DNA of 31,390 nt from contig JAUYMV010000729.1 of assembly GCA_030698645.1 (NCBI GenBank), forward strand, positions 1 through 31,390. The letters run 5' to 3'. Positions 15,979-23,781 of this stretch are shown piece after piece (within the stretch, counting starts at the first letter, position 1; every line of letters starts with the position of its first letter). The notes under the pieces were generated by a model that saw only the letters and a list, made by a program, of their open reading frames with translations, was not told the origin of the DNA and did no database searches. A program made the position numbers and the translations under genes. This stretch comes from Mesorhizobium sp. (lineage in GTDB: Bacteria > Pseudomonadota > Alphaproteobacteria > Rhizobiales > Rhizobiaceae).

Positions 15979-16767
15979 ATGGCGCGTCGTGCCATCATCC
16001 CGCTGCTCCTGACGAGCCTGCTCGGGGCACCGATGCCATCGCTTGCGCAGGAAACGATCCCGGAGAGTATCCAGATCGGGCTGTCGACGGACCGCGTCAC
16101 CATCACGTCGGACTTTTCCGGCGCCGCGCTGACGATCTTCGGCGCGGTCGACAACCCGGACCCGCAGATCAGCCGCCAGGGCGGCTATGACGTGATCGTG
16201 GTGCTGGAAGGCCCGTCCGCGCCGGTGGTCGTCTGGCGGCGCGCACGCGTGCTCGGGGTCTGGGTCAACGCGCAGTCGGAGACTTTCGTGAACATACCCG
16301 TGTCCTACTCCGTCGCCACGACCAAGGTGCTGCAGGACATCGCCGGACAGACCAGCTACCGACAGCTCTCGCTCGGCGCTTCCTACCTCTATCTCGAACC
16401 CGAGAATCGCGAGGGCGATCCGGCCCGGATCACGGAATTCACCGCCGCGCTGCGCGCGCGCAAGCTGGAAACCGGGCTCTACAGCGAGAATGTCGGCGGC
16501 GTTCAGTTCCTGTCGCAGACGCTGTTTCGCGCGACCCTAAACCTGCCACCGAATGTGCCGGTAGGGACCCACAAGGCGCGTGCATTCCTGTTTCGCGGCG
16601 GCGTTTTCATCAAGGAAACCTCGGCGAACCTCGCCATCGTGAAAGCGGGGTTCGAGCAGACGGTGTATCGCGCCGCGCATGACTACAGCCTGCTCTACGG
16701 CATCTTTGCCGTCGTGTTGGCGATGCTCGTCGGGTGGCTCGGCCGCATCATCTTCCGCCGCGACTGA
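15979..16767 (+). CDS. TIGR02186-family membrane-anchored periplasmic protein
   Basis: A 262-residue protein from ATG 15979. Residues 1-24 look like a cleavable signal peptide ending at SLAQ. Residues 25-230 are a beta-rich periplasmic domain (DRVTITSDFSGAALTIFGAV, GYDVIVVLEGP). Residues about 237-258 are a C-terminal membrane helix with the basic tail GRIIFRRD. These are the marks of the TIGR02186 alphaproteobacterial family, whose function is unknown and which is usually found beside TauE/SafE permeases, as here (2-bp gap). It may be an accessory subunit of the permease; that is inferred only from genome context. Confidence 0.85.
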   Translation: MARRAIIPLLLTSLLGAPMPSLAQETIPESIQIGLSTDRVTITSDFSGAALTIFGAVDNPDPQISRQGGYDVIVVLEGPSAPVVVWRRARVLGVWVNAQSETFVNIPVSYSVATTKVLQDIAGQTSYRQLSLGASYLYLEPENREGDPARITEFTAALRARKLETGLYSENVGGVQFLSQTLFRATLNLPPNVPVGTHKARAFLFRGGVFIKETSANLAIVKAGFEQTVYRAAHDYSLLYGIFAVVLAMLVGWLGRIIFRRD

Positions 16768-16784
16768 TTTGAAGCGAGGGCGGC

Positions 16785-17258
16785 GTGAGCGATTTCGACG
16801 ACCAGGATGATCGACGCGCACCGCAACTGCAGCGCACCGGGACCCGGCTGGCGCTGGCGGGCTACGTACCCTTTGCCGTGCTTGCGGTCTGGCTCTACAG
16901 CATTCCGGCGGATCATCCGTGGCGCCCCGACACGATCCTGCTGCTGAAGACCTATGGCGCCGTGATCCTGTCGTTTCTCGGCGGCATTCGTTTCGGGATC
17001 GCGGTCGCGGCCGACGAGGGCGAGCAGCGCGGCGCGCTCACGCTGAGCATCGTGCCGGCGCTGGCCGGCTGGGCAGCACTCTGGATTTCGGAGCCTTATG
17101 CTTTCGCGCTGCTGGCGGTGGCGTTCGCGGCGCATGGCGCCTGGGACAGCATTGCGGCGCATTCTGGCGCGGCGCCCGCCTGGTTTGGCCGGATGCGGAG
17201 CTGGCTGACAATTCTCGTCGTCATCGCGATGGTGCTGGCGTTCCTGGCAACCGCGTAG
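16785..17258 (+). CDS. DUF3429 membrane protein
   Basis: A 157-residue protein from GTG 16785 with GAGGG upstream. It has four to five hydrophobic helices (residues about 24-42, 52-72, 84-100, 103-120, 137-156) and the conserved loop LKTYGAVILSFLGGIRFGIA, which marks the DUF3429 family. Function is unknown. It lies 17 bp after the TIGR02186 gene and ends four bases before the convergent pdeM gene. Confidence 0.82.
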   Translation: MSDFDDQDDRRAPQLQRTGTRLALAGYVPFAVLAVWLYSIPADHPWRPDTILLLKTYGAVILSFLGGIRFGIAVAADEGEQRGALTLSIVPALAGWAALWISEPYAFALLAVAFAAHGAWDSIAAHSGAAPAWFGRMRSWLTILVVIAMVLAFLATA

Positions 17259-17262
17259 ACAG

Positions 17263-17979
17263 TCAGCCCGGACGCAGCGCCGAGGCCGCAAGCGTGTAGA
17301 CGCGCTTGGCGCCCAACGCATGGGCACGGAAGGCCGGCCAGTCGAACAGGCCCGAATAGGCGCGGTCGAGAACGTTAAGCGTGCCGGTCAGCGCGCCGAA
17401 GGCGGGCATGACCATGCGACGTCCGTCGCCGGCGAAGCAGGCGCGGCGCACGGAGCGGCCGCGGCGCACGATGCGCGCGCCCGGATGCAGATGACCGGCG
17501 ATCTCGCCATCGGCGCGGCCAGCGAGCGGCTCATGGCGGAAGACGAGCCTGTCGACCGCGATTTCGCGTACGCTGCGGCCGGGCAGGCCCTCGGGCGCGT
17601 CGGGATCGTGATTGCCAGTGACCCAGAACCAGTCGCGGCCCTCCGCCATCGCCGCGATGCGCTCGCGGAATAGGTCCGGCAGGCGCGCCGAGGCGGTGCG
17701 GTCGTGAAAGCTGTCGCCGAGGCTGATGACGATGTCGGGCCGATGATCGGCGATGACGGCTTCCAAGCGGTCGAGCGTGGCGGCGGTATCGTAGGGCGGC
17801 AGGAAAACGCCGCGCCTGGCGTAGGAGGATCCCTTTTCGAGATGCAGGTCGGAGACGACCAGCATGCGGTGGTCGGCGAAAAAGAGCGCGCCGCGACGGT
17901 CGCAGAGCGCGCGCGCGCCGGCGATTTCGGTCCAGCCGACATCCGCCCCGGTTGCTTCCGCTCCTGCCTCAGCCAGCAT
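17263..17979 (-). CDS. pdeM: Ligase-associated DNA damage response endonuclease/phosphoesterase PdeM
   Basis: A 238-residue metallophosphoesterase from ATG 17979. The metal-binding motifs appear in order: SDLHLEKG (Asp44, His46), LGDSFHD (Asp89), TGNHDPD (Asn123, His124) and AGHLHPG (His163, His165). The N-terminal positions and spacing match PdeM, a phosphodiesterase encoded in bacterial repair clusters with an ATP-dependent DNA ligase, an exonuclease and an Lhr-type helicase. Here only the helicase is adjacent; its stop and the pdeM start overlap by one base (TGATG), so the two are translationally coupled. Confidence 0.92.
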   Translation of the reverse strand: MLAEAGAEATGADVGWTEIAGARALCDRRGALFFADHRMLVVSDLHLEKGSSYARRGVFLPPYDTAATLDRLEAVIADHRPDIVISLGDSFHDRTASARLPDLFRERIAAMAEGRDWFWVTGNHDPDAPEGLPGRSVREIAVDRLVFRHEPLAGRADGEIAGHLHPGARIVRRGRSVRRACFAGDGRRMVMPAFGALTGTLNVLDRAYSGLFDWPAFRAHALGAKRVYTLAASALRPG

Positions 17980-20498
17980 CAGCCGCCCATCGCCTCCTCG
18001 ATCAGATCGTCCGCGCTTTCCCTGAGGAGCGCGTCGGCGGCGCCGCCGTTGACGCGCTCCTTGCCGATGTCGAGCATGACCGGAACGGCCAAGGGCGAGA
18101 TGCGCTCGAGATCCTTATGCATGATTCGACCGCGGATGCGCGACAGCATTTCGGCCAGCCGCCTGACGTCGAGCAGCCCGGTGGCGGCATCGGCCCGCGT
18201 GGCGCGCAGCAGGATGTGGTCGGGCTCATGCGCCCGCAGAACATCGTAGATGAGATCGGCGGAGACGGTAACCTGGCGGCCGGATTTCTCCTGGCCGGGA
18301 TGGCGCTTCTCGATCAGCCCGGCGATGACGGCGCAGTTGCGGAAGGTGCGCTTCAGGAGCCAGCTTTCGGCGAGCCACGCGTCGAGATCGTCGCCCAGCA
18401 TGTCCTCGTCGAAGAGGTCGGCAAGCGTCATCGCGCGGCGGCGGATCATTGCCCCCATGTCGCGCATCCCCCATACCGCGATGGCGTAATCCGACGCGAC
18501 GAAGCCGAGCGGCTCGGCGCCGATGCGCTCCAGCCGCCGTGTGAGCAGCATGCCGAGCGTCTGGTGCGCCAGCCGCCCCTCGAAGGGATAGGCGACCATG
18601 TAGAAGCGGTCGCCGCGCGGAAAGGTCTCGACCAGAAGATCGCCGCGTTTGGGCAAAGCGGACTTGTCGCGCTGCAGGCGCAGCCAGTCCGCCACCTGAT
18701 CGGGCAGGTTCCGCCAGCGCGCGGGGTCGGCCAGCATGCCGCGCACCTCGTCGGCGAGATAGGTGGAGAGCGGGAACTTGCCGCCGGCATAGACTGGGAT
18801 CTTCGCGTCCTGACCCGTGGCGTTGGAGACGAAGCACTCGTTCTCGCGGATGCCTTCGAAGCGCAGCACCTTGCCGGAAAACAGGAAGGTGTCGCCCGGT
18901 GCGATCGTTTCCAGAAAACCTTCCTCGATCTTGCCCAGCGTCGGGCCGCCGCGCGCGACCATGCCCCTGCCCTGGCGGACATAGCGCACGTTCAGCATGG
19001 GCGCCTCGACGATGGTGCCGACGTTCAGCCGGTACTGTTGCGCGACGCGCGGATGCGTCACGCGCCATTTGCCTTCCCTTGTGAGCTTTATGCGGGCATA
19101 GCGCTCATAGGTGCGCAGCGCATAGCCGCCGGTGGCGACGAACTGGACGATGCGGTCGAAGGTGTCGCGGTCGAGGGCCGCATAGGGGGCGGCGGTGCGG
19201 ATTTCCTCGAACAGCTCGTCGGGCGCGAAGGGTTCTGCGCAGGCCGCGCCCAGCACATGCTGCGCCAGCACGTCGAGCGATCCGTCGACCAGCGGCGGCG
19301 TGTCCTGGGCGCCGAGATAATTGGCCTCGAGCGCGGCGCGGCACTCCATCACCTCGAAGCGGTTGGCCGGCACCAGGATCGCCTTGGACGGCTCGTCCAT
19401 GCGGTGGTTGGAGCGGCCGATACGCTGGGCGAGCCGGCTGGCGCCCTTCGGCGCGCCGACATGGACGACGAGGTCAACGTCGCCCCAGTCGATGCCGAGA
19501 TCGAGCGTCGAGGTGGCGACGATGGCGCGCAGTTCGTTGCCCTCCATGGCCTTCTCGACCTTGCGGCGCTGGCTGGCGTCGAGCGAGCCGTGGTGGAGGG
19601 CGATCGGCAGATTGTCCTCGTTGACGTGCCAGAGTTCCTGGAACAGCATCTCGGCCTGGCTGCGCGTGTTGACGAAGAGCAGCGTGGTGCGGTGGCGGCG
19701 GATCTGGTCGTAGACCTCGGGGATCGCATAGCGCGCCGAATGGCCCGACCATGGGACGCGCTCCTCGGAGTCGAGGATGCTGATCTCGGGCTTGGCGCCA
19801 CCCTCGACCGTAATCAGGCCAGCGAGATCGCCCGGCGGATTCTGCGGTACCAGCCAGCGGCGAAGCTGGTCCGGCTCGGCGACGGTCGCCGACAGGCCGA
19901 TCGTCCGCAGGCCCGGCTGAAGCCGGCGCAGGCGTGCGAGGCCAAGGGCCAGCAGATGGCCGCGCTTGGAGATCACCAGCGAGTGCAACTCGTCGAGGAC
20001 GACGTAGCGCAGGCCGGCGAAGAAACGCTCGGCATCCTTGTGCGAGATGAGGAGAGCAAGCTGCTCGGGCGTCGTCAGCAATATGTCTGGCGGGTTGAGC
20101 TTCTGGCGCTGGCGCTTGTGGGCCGGCGTGTCGCCGGTGCGCGTCTCGATGGCGATCGGCAGCTTCATCTCGGCGACCGGCTTGCCGAGATTGCGCTCGA
20201 TGTCGACGGCGAGCGCCTTGAGCGGCGAGATGTAGAGCGTGTGGACGCCCTGGAAGGGCTGGCCGGGCTTGCGCTTCGGCCGGGCGGCAAGGTCGACCAG
20301 CGACGGCAGGAAGCCGGCGAGCGTCTTGCCGGCGCCGGTCGGCGCGATGAGCAGCATCGAGGCGCCCGCCTGCGCCCTGGCCAGCAGCTCGAGCTGATGC
20401 GTACGCGGGGTCCAGCCGCGACTCGCGAACCATTTGGCGAAGGGCTCGGGCAGCGTGGCGGGCACGGTCGTGGCGGCGGGGGCGATCGGGTGCGTCAA
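17979..20498 (-). CDS. Ligase-associated DNA damage response DEXH-box helicase (Lhr-like)
   Basis: From TTG 20498 it has 839 residues. The start is uncertain: GTG 20465 is an alternative, no ATG precedes the conserved region and no good ribosome site is visible. Helicase motifs: Walker A IAPTGAGKTLAGF (51-63), DELH (169-172), SATV (about 204), and TSTLDLGIDWGDVDLVVHVG plus AQRIGRSNHR in the second RecA domain. A winged-helix and Lhr-core C-terminal region follows. Members unwind DNA or DNA:RNA hybrids in repair. It precedes pdeM with a one-base overlap. The ligase and exonuclease partners usual for this cluster are not in the window. Confidence 0.9.
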   Translation of the reverse strand: MTHPIAPAATTVPATLPEPFAKWFASRGWTPRTHQLELLARAQAGASMLLIAPTGAGKTLAGFLPSLVDLAARPKRKPGQPFQGVHTLYISPLKALAVDIERNLGKPVAEMKLPIAIETRTGDTPAHKRQRQKLNPPDILLTTPEQLALLISHKDAERFFAGLRYVVLDELHSLVISKRGHLLALGLARLRRLQPGLRTIGLSATVAEPDQLRRWLVPQNPPGDLAGLITVEGGAKPEISILDSEERVPWSGHSARYAIPEVYDQIRRHRTTLLFVNTRSQAEMLFQELWHVNEDNLPIALHHGSLDASQRRKVEKAMEGNELRAIVATSTLDLGIDWGDVDLVVHVGAPKGASRLAQRIGRSNHRMDEPSKAILVPANRFEVMECRAALEANYLGAQDTPPLVDGSLDVLAQHVLGAACAEPFAPDELFEEIRTAAPYAALDRDTFDRIVQFVATGGYALRTYERYARIKLTREGKWRVTHPRVAQQYRLNVGTIVEAPMLNVRYVRQGRGMVARGGPTLGKIEEGFLETIAPGDTFLFSGKVLRFEGIRENECFVSNATGQDAKIPVYAGGKFPLSTYLADEVRGMLADPARWRNLPDQVADWLRLQRDKSALPKRGDLLVETFPRGDRFYMVAYPFEGRLAHQTLGMLLTRRLERIGAEPLGFVASDYAIAVWGMRDMGAMIRRRAMTLADLFDEDMLGDDLDAWLAESWLLKRTFRNCAVIAGLIEKRHPGQEKSGRQVTVSADLIYDVLRAHEPDHILLRATRADAATGLLDVRRLAEMLSRIRGRIMHKDLERISPLAVPVMLDIGKERVNGGAADALLRESADDLIEEAMGG

Positions 20499-20605
20499 GC
20501 CGACAGAACTAATGCAGAACAGAGCGGCCGCCAAGGGTGGGGGGAGAGATATTGCGAGTGGCGAATGGCGAGTGGGGGAGCAGGGAAGGCCTACCGCGTT
20601 CGTCC

Positions 20606-20631
20606 TCCCGGATGGCCTTCGGCCTCCGGGA
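20606..20631. repeat. Repeat hairpin with TTC loop
   Basis: TCCCGGATGGCC-TTC-GGCCTCCGGGA folds with one bulged base. It sits in the 207-bp gap between the 155-aa gene and the helicase, which otherwise shows only low-information sequence. The TTC loop with a CG-rich stem is shared with the other dispersed repeats. Confidence 0.65.
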
Positions 20632-20705
20632 TGACGTCCGCGCAAGGACGTTGCCGGCGAGGTCGCGCCAGCGAATATGGGACCGGTTCAGGAAGCCGGA
20701 TGGGT

Positions 20706-21173
20706 TTACGACGTGTCATGCCATTGGAGCGGCGGGACGGCCGCGGCGGGAAGATACGGGATGTCGCCGTGGCCTCGGAGGCTGTTCTCGTCGATGCTCA
20801 TCGCCCGACCCTGACCCGTCGTCAGCGCCATCAGGCGGCGATGGTGCCTGGCCATCACTGCGACAAGGAACGCGAGCGCCCGGAGCGCGGCGGCAAGCGC
20901 CAGCGCGTCTTCGGGGCCATCGCCAGGGGTGGAGCCGGCTGGGGTGGGCACGGCGCGTCCATCGGCCACCATCCCGAGCCTCGGGGCGCTGCCGGAGACA
21001 CAGAAGGCGTCGCGCGTAACGGCTTCGCCCGTGCGGATGATGGCGAGCGCCAGGCGCCGCCGCGCGTCGGGCGCGCCGGCGGCACGTTCGGCCAGATCGG
21101 CGAGCGACAGGAGGAGCGCGACGATGCGGTCGAGCAGGTCCTGCGTGGTCGCGATCTGCCTTGTCCGGTCCAT
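20706..21173 (-). CDS. Uncharacterised 155-residue protein
   Basis: Starts at ATG 21173, with GGAGG six bases upstream, which decides the start. I do not recognise the family. Residues 8-35 and 38-57 look like two amphipathic helices (LLDRIVALLLSLADLAERAA, RRRLALAIIRTGEAVTRDAF). Residues 88-118 form a third, hydrophobic helix ending in MARHHRRLMALTTG. The C-terminus is polar and ends in LPAAAVPPLQWHDTS. It is not clearly membrane-bound. It lies on the same strand as the helicase-pdeM pair, 207 bp upstream of it, and may or may not share a transcript. Codon use and strong ribosome site support a real gene. Confidence 0.65.
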   Translation of the reverse strand: MDRTRQIATTQDLLDRIVALLLSLADLAERAAGAPDARRRLALAIIRTGEAVTRDAFCVSGSAPRLGMVADGRAVPTPAGSTPGDGPEDALALAAALRALAFLVAVMARHHRRLMALTTGQGRAMSIDENSLRGHGDIPYLPAAAVPPLQWHDTS

Positions 21174-21383
21174 GCCCTGCCTCCGTTTCGTGGCAGACAT
21201 TGTCGCCGAGGCCGGTGGGGGTGTGCACAAAGGTTGCGGAAGATTGCTGACAGCTGGTGACAAAAGGGGAGGGCTTGGTGGCAGGGCGAGCCATGTATCT
21301 CGCTCGTCCTTGTCCCCGAAACGAAACGCGAAGAGCCCCCTCACCGCCTCGCTGCGCCGGGCCACATTCCGGGGCGGGACCCG

Positions 21384-21456
21384 CTGCCTTCGGCAGCTCC
21401 CGCCCGTTCGGTGCCTTTCGTCATGCCACTGGCATGACGAATTCGCCTTCGGCGAA
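21384..21456. repeat. Three consecutive short hairpins
   Basis: CTGCC-TTC-GGCAG (21384-21396), CGTCATGCC-ACT-GGCATGACG (21419-21439) and TTCGCC-TTC-GGCGAA (21442-21456) are all perfect stems. Two have the TTC loop seen elsewhere in the window. They look like degenerate or composite copies of the dispersed palindromic repeat. Confidence 0.7.
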
Positions 21457-21480
21457 CCGGCACCTCACCCCCTACGAAGT

Positions 21481-21536
21481 GGGGGAGAGGTGGCGAGCCC
21501 GGCGGCAAAGCCGCCGTAAGCGAGCCGGTGAGGGGG
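21481..21536 (-). repeat. Boxed repeat module with long variable hairpin
   Basis: Read on the minus strand, box CCCCCTCACCGG (21525-21536) and box CCACCTCTCCCCC (21481-21493) flank a hairpin whose tip is GGCGGC-TTT-GCCGCC. The same two boxes flank a different, shorter hairpin at 28977-29010, so the boxes are conserved and the stem is variable. Confidence 0.7.
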
Positions 21537-21569
21537 ATTGGCGCCGACGATTGCCGGGAGAGGCGTAAC

Positions 21570-21695
21570 CCTCCCCCTTGTGGGGAGGGTTGCCGGCAGG
21601 CCGGGTGGGGGTATGTTGGCGCGGAGTCTTTGGTGCTCGCTGACGCTCGCGACCCCCACCCGACGCTTCGCGTCGACCTCCCCACAAGGGGGAGG
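21570..21695. repeat. 126-bp inverted mosaic repeat (RIME-like)
   Basis: The ends CCTCCCCCTTGTGGGGAGG (21570-21588) and its exact complement (21677-21695) enclose a second inverted pair, GGGTGGGGGT (21604-21613) and ACCCCCACCC (21652-21661). The hairpin CGACGC-TTC-GCGTCG lies at 21661-21675. Size and build recall rhizobial intergenic mosaic elements. It ends 16 bp beyond the stop of the TPR gene. Confidence 0.75.
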
Positions 21696-21710
21696 TAGGG
21701 CGTCGCACCC

Positions 21711-23045
21711 CTACCCTGCCGCCGCCACCGCTTCCGCCCGCCGCACGAAGAGGTGCGAGAGCGGGCTGTCGGGGCGGGCGTGGGCGCGGGCGGTGGTGAG
21801 CTGGGTCGCCAGCGCGGCGTCGCCGGAGCGGATCGCGGCTTCGATCAGGGTCAGGTCGATCACGTCGCGCTGGGCGTGGCTGCCGCCGAAGCGATGAGCG
21901 ATGGGGCGGAGCGGCGCGAGGAGTTTTGTGGTTGTGGCGTAATCGCCCTCGGCGAAGGCCTTGATGGCGAGGCTGGCGGGATGGCCAATATCGCGCGTGA
22001 AGCCGGCATTGTCGCCGCCGGCCGCCATGATCTCGCGCTGGGTGCCAAGCAGCGTGTCGATGGCGCTCCACCGCCCGGCGCCGGCAAACGCCATCATCGC
22101 GTGCATGTCGTTGAAGGCGTAGTTGCCGGCGGTGGCGAGCGGCGTCCAGTTGTCGGCGAGCGGCTGCCAGCGCGCGCCGGCGTCCGTGCCGCCGAGATGC
22201 AGCCGCCAGAGCAGCGCCGAGGCATCGACCATGTTGAGCGCGATGGTCGAGCGGTCGCCGTAGATCGGGCCGTCATAGAGCGAAAAGATCTCGTCGGTGT
22301 CGCCGAGATCGTAGTGGAACAGCGCGAGGTGCCACCAATTGTGCACCTGGAGGAAACTCTCGGTCGACCAGTTCTCCGGCGCGGCGCGCATCCAGGCGAT
22401 GCCGTCGGCCTGGCGGCTCTGCATCTCCATGACATGGGCGACAGCGTGCTGGCCCCAGCCATCGCGCGGCTCGAGTTCGACGGCGCGGCGTCCCTCGCGC
22501 TCGGCGGCGGCGTAGTCGCCGGTTTCCTCGAGGCCGAAGGCGTGCGCCGAGAGCATCGCGTGGTAGCCGGGCATGGCCGCGTCCCAGGCCGGCAGCGCGG
22601 CGGCGACGCGGTCGCGCAGCATGGGCGCGTTGCCGGTGAAGAAATCGACCTGGTGGCCGGCCTGCAGCGCCAGAGCGTCGCGTGGATGATCGGCGGAGAC
22701 GGCGGCGAGCAGCGCTCCGGCGCGGTTCCAGCCGCCGGCGGCGAGTGCCTCGGCGGCCCGGACATGGCCGGCCTCGCGCGCCGTCATCGGCAGGCCGCGC
22801 ACCGCGGCAAGCTCGTCGCGCACCACCGCCATGGCGGCGACATCGGTCGACAGGCCGAACAGCCAGGCCTTCAGCATCCGCGCCATGACGAAGTCCGGCG
22901 CCTCGGCGATCGCCGCGTCGGCGGACGCCACCGGATCGCCGGTAAAGGTCTGCAACTGGCGCAGGCCGCGCTCGTAATGCGCCGCCGCGGCGGCGGTCGC
23001 GCCGCTGAGTTCAAGTCCGAGTGCGTCTGTGATCATGCCTGTCAT
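21711..23045 (-). CDS. Tetratricopeptide-repeat protein of the TTC38 type
   Basis: A 444-residue soluble, helical protein from ATG 23045 (ATG 23036 is possible). Repeating helix pairs fit TPR units, for example AHYERGLRQLQTFTGDPVAS near residue 22 and GLEETGDYAAAEREGRRAVE near residue 171. The block GWGQHAVAHVMEMQSRQADG, then WMRAAPENWSTESFLQVHNW and WHLALFHYDLGD, matches what I recall of the TTC38 family, found from bacteria to animals with unknown function. The many His and Trp residues there could form a ligand or metal site, a guess. It starts five bases after the LysE-type gene, so the two are probably co-expressed. Confidence 0.78.
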   Translation of the reverse strand: MTGMITDALGLELSGATAAAAAHYERGLRQLQTFTGDPVASADAAIAEAPDFVMARMLKAWLFGLSTDVAAMAVVRDELAAVRGLPMTAREAGHVRAAEALAAGGWNRAGALLAAVSADHPRDALALQAGHQVDFFTGNAPMLRDRVAAALPAWDAAMPGYHAMLSAHAFGLEETGDYAAAEREGRRAVELEPRDGWGQHAVAHVMEMQSRQADGIAWMRAAPENWSTESFLQVHNWWHLALFHYDLGDTDEIFSLYDGPIYGDRSTIALNMVDASALLWRLHLGGTDAGARWQPLADNWTPLATAGNYAFNDMHAMMAFAGAGRWSAIDTLLGTQREIMAAGGDNAGFTRDIGHPASLAIKAFAEGDYATTTKLLAPLRPIAHRFGGSHAQRDVIDLTLIEAAIRSGDAALATQLTTARAHARPDSPLSHLFVRRAEAVAAAG

Positions 23046-23050
23046 CCGGT

Positions 23051-23674
23051 CTAGTTGCCCGAGCGCATCGCGGCGGTCGCGACGCCCGCGCCGATCAGCA
23101 GCGTGCCGCCGGTGCGGTTGAAGATGCGGACCGCGCGGGGGTTGCGCACGATGGCGCGCGCGCGCGACGCGACCAGCGCGTAGCCGAAGGCGTTCGTGAA
23201 GGCGAGCACCAGGAAGGTCGCCTCGAAGACGATCATCTGCGTCCAGAAATCGGCGTGTCGGTCGAGGAACTGCGGCAGGAAGGCGACGAAGAAGGTGATG
23301 CTCTTCGGGTTAAGCGCGGTCACCAGCCAGGCGTGGCCGAGCATCTTCGCGGCGCTCGCCGCATCGGTGCGCGGCGCGGCGTCGAGCGCGCCGCCGGCGC
23401 GGAAGAGTTTTATGCCGAGCCAGATCAGATAGGCGGCGCCGATCCATTTCAGCGCGGTGAACACGGTGGCGGAAGCTGCCAGCAGCGCGCCGATGCCGAG
23501 CATCGACAGCGTCATCGCCGTGAAATCGCCGAGCGCCACGCCGGCCGCCATCGGCAGCGCCGTGCGCCAGCCCTGGCCGAGCGCGTAGGAGACGACGAGC
23601 AGCACCGTCGGCCCCGGGATGACCAGCAGGATCGAGGACGCCGCCGCGAAGGCGAACCAGGTTTCGAAGGACAT
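23051..23674 (-). CDS. LysE/RhtB-family amino-acid exporter
   Basis: A 207-residue membrane protein from ATG 23674 with GAGG eight bases upstream. It has about six hydrophobic helices and the family signature IPGPTVLLVVSYALGQGWR with the following GVALGDFTAM near residues 19-55, then LNPKSITFFVAFLPQF near residue 121. RhtB/LysE proteins export amino acids or related compounds by proton antiport; the substrate is not evident. The ribosome site lies inside a hairpin arm (23683-23701), so translation may be controlled. The TTC38-like gene follows after five bases. Confidence 0.88.
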   Translation of the reverse strand: MSFETWFAFAAASSILLVIPGPTVLLVVSYALGQGWRTALPMAAGVALGDFTAMTLSMLGIGALLAASATVFTALKWIGAAYLIWLGIKLFRAGGALDAAPRTDAASAAKMLGHAWLVTALNPKSITFFVAFLPQFLDRHADFWTQMIVFEATFLVLAFTNAFGYALVASRARAIVRNPRAVRIFNRTGGTLLIGAGVATAAMRSGN

Positions 23675-23682
23675 GTCTCATA

Positions 23683-23701
23683 CCTCGCGTCGAACGCGAG
23701 G
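23683..23701 (-). promoter_or_regulatory. Hairpin covering the LysE ribosome site
   Basis: On the minus strand CCTCGCGT-TCG-ACGCGAGG is a perfect 8-bp stem. Its second arm contains the GAGG ribosome site, eight bases before the ATG at 23674. The stem would hide the site in the mRNA and could act as a translational switch. Confidence 0.5.
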
Positions 23702-23730
23702 ATGAATGCGCCGTCGCTGTCCTTTGTAAA

Positions 23731-23766
23731 GCAAAATCGATGCGGCCAAAGCGCCGGCCGCATCGA
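23731..23766 (-). terminator. Rho-independent terminator of the alpha/beta hydrolase gene
   Basis: Fifteen bases past the hydrolase stop, a perfect 11-bp stem (TCGATGCGGCC with its complement, 8-base loop) is followed on the minus strand by TTTTGCTTT. This is the best terminator in the window and separates the hydrolase from the LysE/TTC38 pair. Confidence 0.75.
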
Positions 23767-23781
23767 GCACCGCACGGGCGA

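Larger units (their letters stand above)
21174..21710. other. Repeat-filled intergenic region
   Basis: This 537-bp stretch has no supportable gene. From about 21336 to the end it is a string of palindromic repeat modules: hairpins at 21384-21396, 21419-21439 and 21442-21456, a boxed module at 21481-21536 and a 126-bp inverted element at 21570-21695. Bases 21174-21335 carry the upstream region of the 155-aa gene and nothing else I can name. Confidence 0.8.

Noticed and set aside
17952..21260. A 1,102-codon open frame on the plus strand opposite the helicase
   Set aside because: No family sequence and composition typical of antisense frames; the minus strand carries all helicase motifs.
21336..21710. 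CRISPR array or insertion sequence in the repeat-rich gap
   Set aside because: The repeats are palindromic and irregularly spaced with no unique spacers of constant length, and there is no transposase frame.
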